64,000 nt of DNA from an uncultured Granulosicoccus sp. (GTDB lineage Bacteria; Pseudomonadota; Gammaproteobacteria; Granulosicoccales; Granulosicoccaceae): NCBI GenBank assembly GCA_947492525.1, contig CANLNQ010000008.1:166619-230618 (forward strand), read 5' to 3'. The position numbers and the translations under genes were made by a program. Shown one piece after another: positions 8,166 to 16,371 of this stretch (positions are counted from its first letter, which is position 1; every line of letters starts with the position of its first letter). The notes under the pieces are model-generated. The model was not told the origin of the DNA. It ran no database searches and was given only the letters and a program-made list of their open reading frames with translations.

Positions 8166-9146
8166 TTAATCTTGAGTTTGGACAAGCTGAAAGGACTCGC
8201 CCAACCAGGCGCAATCCCGTTGCGCCGGTTCGACAACGCTGGTTTGCAGGATGTCTCTCAGCATGCTGGCGATGTCGCTGGCCACGGCCGCAGCCCAGTG
8301 GCGGTGATGGAGCAGGGAGATGGTGCGGGAGAAGGGAGCAAAGGGAAGAGGGTGGATATCGATATGATCGTGGAATCGCTGCGCTCGCCGATAGCCAACC
8401 ATGGTTGACAGGGCCCAGCCGTTGCCATTGGCAATCAGGGCGAAAAGAGCCTGGTTGCTGTCCAGCGCCATGTTGCTGTTGAGGTAGAGGCGCAATCTGG
8501 ACAGGTGGGTATCTACCTGTCGGCCAAGGGCCAGCGTTCTGTCGTAGCGCAGAAACGGCAAGGTCGCCAGATCGTCGAGCCTGACGGGACCTTCTGGCAG
8601 ATAGCCTCGTGGCACCGCCAGTATGAATGGATCGTTCAGCAAGGGAATTTCGAGCACGTCAGGCGGTAGCTCCATCGGATTCGCCGCGATTCCGGTATCC
8701 AGCTCGTTGGCGGCAATGGCCTGAATGATGCGCGTCGATGTCGCCGTGGTGAGAGACAATTGAGTCGGCCGGTAGGTATCGGCCAACGCCGTTGCCAACT
8801 GCGGGCTGACATCGGTATCGAAATCATCGATGATGCCGATCCGCAATGACTTGAGCGCGCCCTGATCATCGCTGAGAAGTTCCGCTGCGCCCAGACGCAG
8901 ATGCTGCAGGGCAATGCTCACCTGAAACAGATAGGCTCGCCCATGATGTGTCAATTCCATGGGGCGTCGATTGTGCACGACTAGCGATCTTCCCAATGCC
9001 GCTTCCAGTTGTTTCAGTTGCTGAGATGCGGCAGGGGCGGACATGTTCAATCTGCTGGCTGCCTCCTGGATGGAACCTGTGCGTGATAGCTCGTCAAGCA
9101 CTTCGAGCGCCTTGAGACTGACTGTGTCACTGAGTTTGGAAAGCAT
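8166..9146 (-). CDS. LysR-family transcriptional regulator
   Basis: This 326-residue protein has the N-terminal LysR winged helix-turn-helix (SLKALEVLDELSRTGSIQEA, residues 9-28, then NMSAPAASQQLKQLEAALG) followed by a periplasmic-binding-like effector domain from about residue 95 (LRIGIIDDFD). The gene precedes the FAD-GcvT oxidoreductase on the same strand with an 87-base gap, so regulation of that gene is plausible. The effector cannot be read from sequence. No strong Shine-Dalgarno is seen before the ATG at 9146; the N-terminus starts where family members do. Confidence 0.9.
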   Translation of the reverse strand: MLSKLSDTVSLKALEVLDELSRTGSIQEAASRLNMSAPAASQQLKQLEAALGRSLVVHNRRPMELTHHGRAYLFQVSIALQHLRLGAAELLSDDQGALKSLRIGIIDDFDTDVSPQLATALADTYRPTQLSLTTATSTRIIQAIAANELDTGIAANPMELPPDVLEIPLLNDPFILAVPRGYLPEGPVRLDDLATLPFLRYDRTLALGRQVDTHLSRLRLYLNSNMALDSNQALFALIANGNGWALSTMVGYRRAQRFHDHIDIHPLPFAPFSRTISLLHHRHWAAAVASDIASMLRDILQTSVVEPAQRDCAWLGESFQLVQTQD

Positions 9147-9404
9147 GGAGAGGATTCTACCGTGCCTGAGGCGCTAAACCCACCGAGCTGATCGTGTGCT
9201 TGTGCCACGCGCGTGCGTGAACATGGCCGTCAGTGCTCGCTCGATGCGGGTAAGGCAGGCACGTGCCATGCGCATGCAACGCGCCTGCGGGAATTTGTTC
9301 GGGAGTCGTCTTCATCGAAGGCGTGTACGCAGCGACAAGTGTCTTGAGCGGACAGGTCCAACTGGAGTATGGTCATGGGTCCTTGAGAAATGGAGCGGTA
9401 TGTC

Positions 9405-10292
9405 ATGCGATCGGATTTGCTGGTTTCCTTCATGCTGTTTGCCACGCTGCAATGGTGGTCCTCTGCTGTGCTGGCCGGCGAGATCACGGCTCATCGGTTC
9501 GCCTCTGACACGCTTGATCGGGATTATCCCTACACCATTTATCTGCCTGATGGCTACGAAGAGGATGATCTGCATTATCCGGCCCTGTACCTGTTGCATG
9601 GTTCCGGAGGGAACGAGAACACCTGGGCGGTCGATGGCCGTGTTCAACAGACCCTGGATGAATTGATCGACGCTGGCGAGATACCGCCGATGATCGTCAT
9701 CATGCCGGGGAGTCTTTCCTGGTGGGTCGATGGCTACAACGAAAATGCACGCACGGCATTCTTCGATGATCTGATTCCGCATATCGAACAGTCCTGGGCC
9801 GTTATCCCCGAGCGCCGGGGACGGTTGGTCGCCGGACTGTCGGCAGGGGGCTATGGCGCAGTGAATTTTTCGCTGGAAAGGCCCGATCTCTTTGCGGCAG
9901 CTTCGGCTTTGAGCCCAGCCGTCTATATACCGCTACCGCCTCCAAATTCATCGGCGCATCGTGTAGCCACCTATCAGGGAGAGAATGGCGAGTTTGACCC
10001 CGAGCTCTGGGAGCGCCTCAACTACACCAATTACATCGAATCGTACAAGGAGCAGGATCTGATCGTTCCCATGTACATCAACTCGGGTGATCATGACGTG
10101 TTCAACATTGCCTATCACGGAGCTGTTCTGTTCGATACCTTATTGCAGCATCAGCCCGGACAGGTGGAGTTTCGCGTCGTGGATGGGGATCATGAATGGT
10201 CGGTCTGGATTGACGGATTGCATGACGCCTTGCCATACATGGCACGCCATGTCAGTCGCCCCATGGGCAAGACGCCTGTCGGGGTGAACTGA
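9405..10292 (+). CDS. Secreted alpha/beta-hydrolase esterase (esterase D/enterochelin esterase-like)
   Basis: This 295-residue protein has a signal peptide (LLVSFMLFATLQWWSSAVLAG) and then an esterase-D-type alpha/beta hydrolase. The nucleophile is Ser146 in GLSAGGYGAV. The acid and base are probably in NSGDHDVF and GDHEWSVW near the C-terminus. LYLLHGSGGNENTW is the oxyanion-hole region. The export signal points to a periplasmic or extracellular esterase; the substrate is unknown. The start is set at 9405 because GGAG lies nine bases before it, although an in-frame ATG at 9390 exists. The gene converges with the receiver gene and has no obvious partner. Confidence 0.85.
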   Translation: MRSDLLVSFMLFATLQWWSSAVLAGEITAHRFASDTLDRDYPYTIYLPDGYEEDDLHYPALYLLHGSGGNENTWAVDGRVQQTLDELIDAGEIPPMIVIMPGSLSWWVDGYNENARTAFFDDLIPHIEQSWAVIPERRGRLVAGLSAGGYGAVNFSLERPDLFAAASALSPAVYIPLPPPNSSAHRVATYQGENGEFDPELWERLNYTNYIESYKEQDLIVPMYINSGDHDVFNIAYHGAVLFDTLLQHQPGQVEFRVVDGDHEWSVWIDGLHDALPYMARHVSRPMGKTPVGVN

Positions 10293-10380
10293 GAAGAGGG
10301 TCACCGGCGGACAGCGCACTTGGCTGACGTGTGGAAGCTTGCACCGCGTTCACGGTTGATGATCGGTAGCGATCTGGAGT

Positions 10381-10806
10381 CTATCGGCTGGTTGCCGGTT
10401 CACGCACAAGATTCGGTATGCCGAGTTGGTCGATCAGCTGAGCAATATTGTCTGCTTTGAAGGGTTTTTCGATGCATTGAGCCGCTCCGGAGCGCAAGAG
10501 ATGATCGCGCATCTCCGCACAGAACTCGCTGGACATCATCCAGACCGCCAAACCGGGATACTGCGTCTGCGCGTGTTTCAGAAGTTGTTCTCCATCGGTA
10601 ACGTCCGGCATTCGCAAATCGCTGATCATCACATCGACTCGGGAGTTGGCCAGCACATCGGTTGCTGCATCGGGGCCCTTGGCAATGATGACGTCACATC
10701 CTGTGCGCTTCAGTACCCTGGAGAACAGCGACAGCATCATGTCGTCATCATCCACCAGACAAATGCTTGGCTTGCGCATCGCACCTTCATTCTCAATGTC
10801 AGACAT
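10381..10806 (-). CDS. Stand-alone CheY-like response regulator receiver
   Basis: This 141-residue protein is a single receiver domain: acidic pocket CLVDDDDMML, phospho-acceptor Asp in VMISDLRMPDVTDG, and the conserved Lys in CIEKPFKADN. No output domain follows, so it acts through protein contacts or as a phosphorelay intermediate. The start at 10806 has an upstream GGAG at good spacing. The gene is divergent from the large hybrid kinase at 11218, and its MPDVTDGEQLL differs from the MPVMDGY form of the kinase receivers. A functional link to that kinase is inferred from position only. Confidence 0.88.
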   Translation of the reverse strand: MSDIENEGAMRKPSICLVDDDDMMLSLFSRVLKRTGCDVIIAKGPDAATDVLANSRVDVMISDLRMPDVTDGEQLLKHAQTQYPGLAVWMMSSEFCAEMRDHLLRSGAAQCIEKPFKADNIAQLIDQLGIPNLVREPATSR

Positions 10807-11217
10807 GATGTTCTCCGGAGTCGAGTTTCTTTCTGTGAGGATCTGAAAACAGGAATCAATAGTCATGCCGACTGCCTGTTCCTTGCAGCCACCATGGCGC
10901 TACTGGTATATGTCGGAGATTGTTACCCTGTTACTTAATGCGATCGTGTGATTTGTGACAGAGACGTGGAAGTGATCCGGTTTCCCGTCGAGAGGCGCAT
11001 AAACTCTTGATTCAGGGGCATTAATATCGATGGCTCACTGTTTGTCCGGTACGTTGACACCTCATGGGTCTCGTCAGCTCAGGGAGGCAGGCGTTCAGCG
11101 TGAGCGGCTGTCGTCGATTTCCGGCATGCCTAGTGCTGCGTAAATCGCGACAGAAAACACGTCATGGCTTGCCTGCTTCAGGTAGACGTGATTCCGGGAG
11201 CTGAAACTGGAAGCATG
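10807..11217. other. 411-base intergenic region between divergent signalling genes
   Basis: No gene is supported here. It must hold the promoters for the receiver gene (minus) and the hybrid kinase (plus). A TTGTGACA element is at 10953-10960, next to GTGTGATT, and an AT-rich stretch with CATTAATATCGATG lies near 11020. None is close enough to a consensus promoter for a firm call. The kinase frame is open back to an ATG at 11164, which would occupy the last 54 bases if used. Confidence 0.4.
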
Positions 11218-14200
11218 ATGGACCGTCTCAACGTACGACAATCACTGGTACCGCTGTGTACCTTCATGCTGTTGCTGATCGTTTCGGTCATCGGCTGGCA
11301 GGCAGCGCGCGACATGCTCCATCAGCGGTCACTGGCTCGGTTCGAGCTGGAGACCGGTTATCTCAATCAGCAGATCCAGTCACGTTTCGACACCTACGCA
11401 CAAGTGCTGAGGGGGGGCGTAGGTCTGTTCAACGGATCCGAGAGAGTCTCTCGGGAAGAGTGGCGAAACTACGTCGCCGAGTTGTCCCTGCCGGTGTATT
11501 TTCCCGGAATCCAGGGCGTCGGTTTCAGTCGCTGGCTGGGTGGCCGGGCAGCATTGGACGAGCACGTTGCACGCACCAGGGCCCAAGGGTTTCCAGACTA
11601 CGAGGTACAACCGGCAGGTAATCGGGATATCTATACGGCCGTCGAGTTCCTCGAGCCATTTGACATGCGCAACCGCAAGGCCTTCGGTTACGACATGTAT
11701 TCGCAAAGCACCCGCCGTGCGGCAATGGACAGAGCCCGGGATACAGGTCAGCCAGCCTTGTCCGGCAAGGTCGAACTCGTGCAGGAGATCACCAGCTTCA
11801 AACAGGCCGGTTTCCTGTTGTATCTGCCAGTGTATGCCTCGCGGGACCATCCGCAGACGCTGGAAGAGCGGCGGGAGCAACTGGCCGGTTTTGTCTACAG
11901 TCCGTTCCGGGCCAACGATCTGATGAAGGGCATCCTGCAGAAAGGGTTGTCTACCATCAGTTTCCGGATCTATGACGAGTCGCCCTCCGTCGAAAATTCC
12001 CTGTTATATGACGGTGAGCAGGATCTGTCTGTGGAGCGCCATGGTGTTCCCGCCCAGTTCACCACCATGAGATACCTGACGATTGCCGGTAGACAGTGGA
12101 GTATCGAATACCTGTCCACGCCGTCGTTCACCCAGATCGAAGATTCCGCGTTTCCGTGGGCACTACTGGCGACTGGCCTGTTGCTCAGTACGCTGGCGGC
12201 AGGGGTGGCGTACATGCTTCTGTCGGCTCGTGCTCGAGTACTGAAACGTACATCCGAACTCAGAAAGCAGGAAGATCTGAATCTGGTGTTGCTGGAGAAT
12301 CTGGCGGAGAGCGTTGTTTCCTGCGATGCGCAGATGAACATAACCATCTTCAACAAGACGGCCAGAAAGTGGCATTCGGGCGATCTCCGTATCGTCCCGG
12401 CGGAACGCTGGACAAGCTACTTCAAATTTCTGGATCTCGATGGCAAGACACCGCTGAGATATTCAGACTGTCCTCTGCATCGTGCGGTCAAGGGTGAGTC
12501 CATCAAGGATGCAGAATTCTGTATCGAGGCCAGAGGACAGGAGTTGCGCTACGTTCTCGTCAGTGGTGGCCCCTTGCCTGACAGGGATGGCGAGAAAACG
12601 GGCGCGGTCATCTCGATGCGTGATATCACCGAGCAGCGCAAGGCGCTGGAACGGTTGAAGAGGCAACAGGGATTCCTGCGTGATGTCATAGACAACATTC
12701 CGAATCTTATCAGCGCCAGAGACAGGAACGGCAAGTACGTTCTGGCGAACAAGGCCTATTCGGAAAGCCTTTTCGGCGTCACTCCGGATCAGTTGATCGC
12801 CGCCGGAGAAACGGTGTTTGCCGGAGAGCCATTGCAGATCGGTCCGCTGGCCAGTAGCGAGCTCAAGGAAAATCTGGAAGTCATCGAGACTGAGGTGCGA
12901 TCGGATTCCGTGCAGAGAATCTATGACGTGAACGGTGAGCCGAGGTGGTTCAGTATCGGCAAGCTTGCCATAGCCTCCAACAGCAGTGAGGAGAATATCG
13001 TGTTGGCAGTCGCTGCGGATATCACGCAGCTCAAGATCAGCCAGGACCGAATCAGCCGCATGAATGATGAGCTGGAGAGCCGTGTCAGACAACGTACGCG
13101 CAGTCTGAAGGAGGTCAACCGCGAGCTGGATGCCGCAAGGCTCGCTGCAGAAGAGGCCAACCGGGCAAAGTCCTCGTTCCTGGCGGCCATGAGTCATGAG
13201 ATAAGAACACCCATGAACGGTGTCGTGGGCATGGTGGAGGTTCTGATGTCGGAATCGTCAAGCGGAGAGATGAAACGGTCCTTGCAGACCGTTCAGGATT
13301 CTGCTTTTTCGCTACTGAGAATCATCGATGACATTCTGGATTTCTCCAAGATCGAAGCGGGACATTTCGAGATGGAGGAAACCGAAGTTCAGCTGGAAAA
13401 GCTGGTTGAAAGCGTGGTCAGCGCCTCGGTGCCACTTGCCAGAAAAGGCAACGTCATGCTTACCCAGTTCATAGATCCGTGCATCCCCGACAGGATACTT
13501 GCCGACCCGACACGTATCCGGCAGATTCTCAACAATCTGGTGGGTAACGCCGTGAAGTTCAGCGGTGGGCGTGGTGATCGTATCGGTCGTGTCAAGGTGA
13601 GTGTCGAGATGTCTTCCGATGAACCCATGACCGTGGACATTGCCATCAAAGACAATGGCGTTGGCATTGCAGCCGACACCCTGGAGAACATCTTCGATTC
13701 CTTCGTGCAGGCGGAATCCTCCACCACGCGTCGATTTGGAGGTTCCGGATTGGGCCTGACCATCTGCAAGCGCATCGTGAGCTTGCTCGGCGGCGAGATT
13801 TCGGTCGAGAGTGAGCTGGGTCAGGGATCGACATTCAAGGTCGTCCTGCCCTTGAGTCCGTTGGGAGACTCAAGCCCGATGCCACAAGCGGATCTGGACG
13901 GCGTCACGTGTCTGGTGATGCCGGCGGATGAATATGAGGCGGAGGATCTGTCTATCTATCTGAGGCATGCCAATGCGGATGTGCGTGTCGTGTCGCGGCT
14001 GGCAGAGATCACCGAGATTGCCGCGAGCATCAATGAGCCGATAGTCTTGCTACGGTCGGGCATGCAGGCCGCCGCGGAAAGCCTGTTCACTGACCCCGAT
14101 GCCGTGCCGGATATCCGCCATGTCCTGTTGGTGAGTGATTCGAGTACTCAGCGTATCGACATCCGACGTGCGTCCCTGGTAACACGAGGAGGCAAGATCG

Positions 14201-15228
14201 AGATGGAGACCGTTGTCATTGATTCCGATGGACTACGACGTGACACCTTGCTCGAAGCGGTCACGGTAGCCGTTGGACGGGCCTCGCCGAAAGTGCTGGA
14301 GGATGAGTTCAATGAGCCTGCACTGGCGAAGATCAAGTGTCTGAGTGTCGAAGCTGCATTGTCAGCGGGCCGTTTGATATTGGTCGTGGAGGATGATCCC
14401 GTGAATCGCATGGTGCTTCGTCGGCAATTGACACTACTCGGGCATACGGCTGAATTCGTTGACAATGGTGAAGAGGCGCTCGAAGCCTGGCGTGATAACG
14501 CTTACGGCCTGGTCTGTACGGATCTGCATATGCCTGTCATGGATGGTTATCAGCTGACTCGCCATATCAGGGAGGAAGAATCGGATAGCGGGCGCGCAAG
14601 AACACCGGTCATTGCATTGACCGCGAATGCGCTCAATGGTGAATCTCGACGCGCCGAAGAGGCGGGTGTGGATGATTACCTGACCAAGCCGATCAGACTG
14701 ACCTTGTTGCAGGCGGCGCTGGAACGCTTCATTCCGCCAGACCATGAGCGCGGTGCCATTGAGCCTTTCGCTGGAGGCATGGCTCTGCCCGACACGGCAC
14801 ATGGCAGCGTGGACGTGCCGATCGAATTTCCCTCGTCGCTGGATGGCGCCGCCAATGAGCCGTTGCAAGCCGACCAGGATGAAATGCTCGTGTTCGATCC
14901 CGATGCGCTGGTCTCCCTGCTGGGCGATGATCCGGACGTGCTGGCTGAATGCCTGCAGGAGTACATTGCGTCCCTGAGAAACGTCGGATCTCGTCTGGCC
15001 ACTTCGCTGCGCGAGGAGGACTGGCAGACGGTCGACCAGCTGGCTCACCAACTCAAGTCAGGTTCCTTGTCGGTCGGATCGCTGGAAATCTGGAAGCTGT
15101 GTGGCAGGTTTCAGGCAGCCTGCAATGACTCGGTGAACCCACTGGGCCCTGAGGATGCAGACAAGCTGGAATCCGCAATCGCTCGCGCCACCACGGTCAT
15201 CGGACGATACATCGAGTCTGCTGCATGA
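11218..15228 (+). CDS. CHASE-domain hybrid sensor histidine kinase with PAS, receiver and HPt domains
   Basis: This 1336-residue membrane kinase has, in order: a membrane segment (about 12-30), a periplasmic CHASE sensor, a second membrane segment (about 311-335), two PAS-like regions (about 355-480 and 485-610), a coiled linker, a HisKA domain with His660 in AAMSHEIRTPMNG, and an HATPase domain (DNGVGIAADTL, GGSGLGLTICKR). A degenerate receiver-like region (about 895-1045) follows, then a true receiver with Asp1102 in CTDLHMPVMDGY, and a C-terminal HPt with His1277 in AHQLKSGS. It can therefore carry a full His-Asp-His relay. An in-frame ATG at 11164 lacks a ribosome site; ATG at 11218 has GGAAG just upstream and leaves a short cytoplasmic tail. 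The ligand is unknown. The C-terminal third is paralogous to the gene at 2-1249. Confidence 0.92.
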   Translation: MDRLNVRQSLVPLCTFMLLLIVSVIGWQAARDMLHQRSLARFELETGYLNQQIQSRFDTYAQVLRGGVGLFNGSERVSREEWRNYVAELSLPVYFPGIQGVGFSRWLGGRAALDEHVARTRAQGFPDYEVQPAGNRDIYTAVEFLEPFDMRNRKAFGYDMYSQSTRRAAMDRARDTGQPALSGKVELVQEITSFKQAGFLLYLPVYASRDHPQTLEERREQLAGFVYSPFRANDLMKGILQKGLSTISFRIYDESPSVENSLLYDGEQDLSVERHGVPAQFTTMRYLTIAGRQWSIEYLSTPSFTQIEDSAFPWALLATGLLLSTLAAGVAYMLLSARARVLKRTSELRKQEDLNLVLLENLAESVVSCDAQMNITIFNKTARKWHSGDLRIVPAERWTSYFKFLDLDGKTPLRYSDCPLHRAVKGESIKDAEFCIEARGQELRYVLVSGGPLPDRDGEKTGAVISMRDITEQRKALERLKRQQGFLRDVIDNIPNLISARDRNGKYVLANKAYSESLFGVTPDQLIAAGETVFAGEPLQIGPLASSELKENLEVIETEVRSDSVQRIYDVNGEPRWFSIGKLAIASNSSEENIVLAVAADITQLKISQDRISRMNDELESRVRQRTRSLKEVNRELDAARLAAEEANRAKSSFLAAMSHEIRTPMNGVVGMVEVLMSESSSGEMKRSLQTVQDSAFSLLRIIDDILDFSKIEAGHFEMEETEVQLEKLVESVVSASVPLARKGNVMLTQFIDPCIPDRILADPTRIRQILNNLVGNAVKFSGGRGDRIGRVKVSVEMSSDEPMTVDIAIKDNGVGIAADTLENIFDSFVQAESSTTRRFGGSGLGLTICKRIVSLLGGEISVESELGQGSTFKVVLPLSPLGDSSPMPQADLDGVTCLVMPADEYEAEDLSIYLRHANADVRVVSRLAEITEIAASINEPIVLLRSGMQAAAESLFTDPDAVPDIRHVLLVSDSSTQRIDIRRASLVTRGGKIEMETVVIDSDGLRRDTLLEAVTVAVGRASPKVLEDEFNEPALAKIKCLSVEAALSAGRLILVVEDDPVNRMVLRRQLTLLGHTAEFVDNGEEALEAWRDNAYGLVCTDLHMPVMDGYQLTRHIREEESDSGRARTPVIALTANALNGESRRAEEAGVDDYLTKPIRLTLLQAALERFIPPDHERGAIEPFAGGMALPDTAHGSVDVPIEFPSSLDGAANEPLQADQDEMLVFDPDALVSLLGDDPDVLAECLQEYIASLRNVGSRLATSLREEDWQTVDQLAHQLKSGSLSVGSLEIWKLCGRFQAACNDSVNPLGPEDADKLESAIARATTVIGRYIESAA

Positions 15229-15251
15229 ATGATTGGGTCTGGAGAGGTGGA

Positions 15252-15280
15252 TGATGGCTCAGGTCCGGTCTGAGCCATCA
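15252..15280. terminator. Hairpin between convergent genes
   Basis: An 11-base perfect stem (TGATGGCTCAG with CTGAGCCATCA) encloses a 7-base loop. It starts 24 bases after the hybrid kinase stop and ends before the convergent gene at 15307-15669. The T-rich tract is weak (CTGTCTTTG on the plus strand), so termination in both directions is inferred mainly from position. Confidence 0.5.
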
Positions 15281-15306
15281 CTGTCTTTGCCGATGTCCGC
15301 CCCGCG

Positions 15307-15669
15307 CTATCGACGAAAGCCGCTCTCCAGCGTGAAATAGGTGGGGTTCAGCCCCTTCAGGGGTTCCTGAAGTTCGGTCAATTGATCTGCGGGGCCATGA
15401 ATTTCGAGAACATCAAGATCCGAGATCGTCAACGCTTGCTGCAGCAGGCTGTCGACGTTGCCCAGATGGGCCAGAATGCCGGCCGCGCTGGTGTAGGCCT
15501 CGCGGCAGTGGGCACGCTGACCACTGAAACTGAAACCGTAATTGATGACTTCCGATTCTTGCCGGGTACGTTCAACCATTTGCTCGCCAAGTTGTTTGAA
15601 TTGATCCATCTTCCCCTCGTGCACGGTGAAGTACGGAACCAGCGAACAGACTGTATCGTCCAGTGCCAT
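15307..15669 (-). CDS. Small dimeric alpha/beta-barrel protein (antibiotic biosynthesis monooxygenase-like)
   Basis: This 120-residue protein has the length and pattern of the ABM/quinol monooxygenase-like ferredoxin-fold family: a first strand (CSLVPYFTVHEG), a helix (MDQFKQLGEQMVERTRQE), then CREAYTSAAGILAHLGNVD, where AGILAHL resembles the conserved helix start in the family. Such proteins form dimeric barrels and may act as small monooxygenases or heme/quinone binders. AGGAG lies upstream of the ATG at 15669. It may be in one unit with the Lrp-type gene upstream (108-base gap). The substrate is unknown. Confidence 0.65.
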   Translation of the reverse strand: MALDDTVCSLVPYFTVHEGKMDQFKQLGEQMVERTRQESEVINYGFSFSGQRAHCREAYTSAAGILAHLGNVDSLLQQALTISDLDVLEIHGPADQLTELQEPLKGLNPTYFTLESGFRR

Positions 15670-15777
15670 GTGCTATCTCCTTGTGGTGTTTTTCTACTGC
15701 ACACCTATTAGAGATCGGGCTGGATGCTGATGCAATAGGCATTTTTGCCCATGCCAGAGAACGGTACGAACGGCTTT

Positions 15778-16233
15778 TCAGATGGGCAGGTCCAGCGTAT
15801 TCTTGATTTCACTCATGGCGAAGGAGGAATTCATCTGGCCGACGCCGGGCAGACTCAACAGGTCGTTCTTCAATAACCGCTCGTAAGCCTTGATGGAGGG
15901 GGCCACGACTCTGAGCAGATAGTCCTGCTCTCCGGACATGGTGAAGCATTGCACGATGTTGGGATGCACACGAGCGCTTTCCTCGAACGTATCCATGCAG
16001 GCCCTGTCATGTTGTTTGAGGCGTATGAAGCAGAAAACGGTAATGGGGTAGCCAAGCGCCTCGGCATTGAGTATCACACTGCGGCCCTTGATAAGGCCAT
16101 CGGCCTCAAGCCGTTTGAGTCGTCGCCAGCAGGGAGTGTGGCTCAGACCGATACGCTCTCCCAGTTCGGCTACGCTGAGCGTAGGTTCTGCCTGCAAAGC
16201 TCGCAGTAGTTTCAGATCGGTCGCGTCTGGCAT
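15778..16233 (-). CDS. Lrp/AsnC-family transcriptional regulator
   Basis: This 151-residue protein has an N-terminal winged helix (LKLLRALQAEPTLSVAEL, then GLSHTPCWRRLKRLEADG) and a C-terminal RAM ligand-binding domain (ITVFCFIRLKQHD, CFTMSGEQDYLLRVV). Lrp-type proteins sense amino acids and act as oligomers. The gene is divergent from the 2-oxoacid:ferredoxin oxidoreductase gene across a 138-base gap, followed by isovaleryl-CoA dehydrogenase and MCC. It is a good candidate for an amino-acid-responsive regulator of that unit, by analogy with BkdR-type regulators. Confidence 0.9.
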   Translation of the reverse strand: MPDATDLKLLRALQAEPTLSVAELGERIGLSHTPCWRRLKRLEADGLIKGRSVILNAEALGYPITVFCFIRLKQHDRACMDTFEESARVHPNIVQCFTMSGEQDYLLRVVAPSIKAYERLLKNDLLSLPGVGQMNSSFAMSEIKNTLDLPI

Positions 16234-16371
16234 GAGATTAGGATGTTTTTGTCTTTAACCGATAGGTACTAGGATGAAATAACATAATAGCATCGACAGG
16301 CGACGAAATTCGCATGGCCTTGTCTGCCGGATCGGGTGCAGACTGGTCGTACAACCTGTTTGGAGAGGAAC

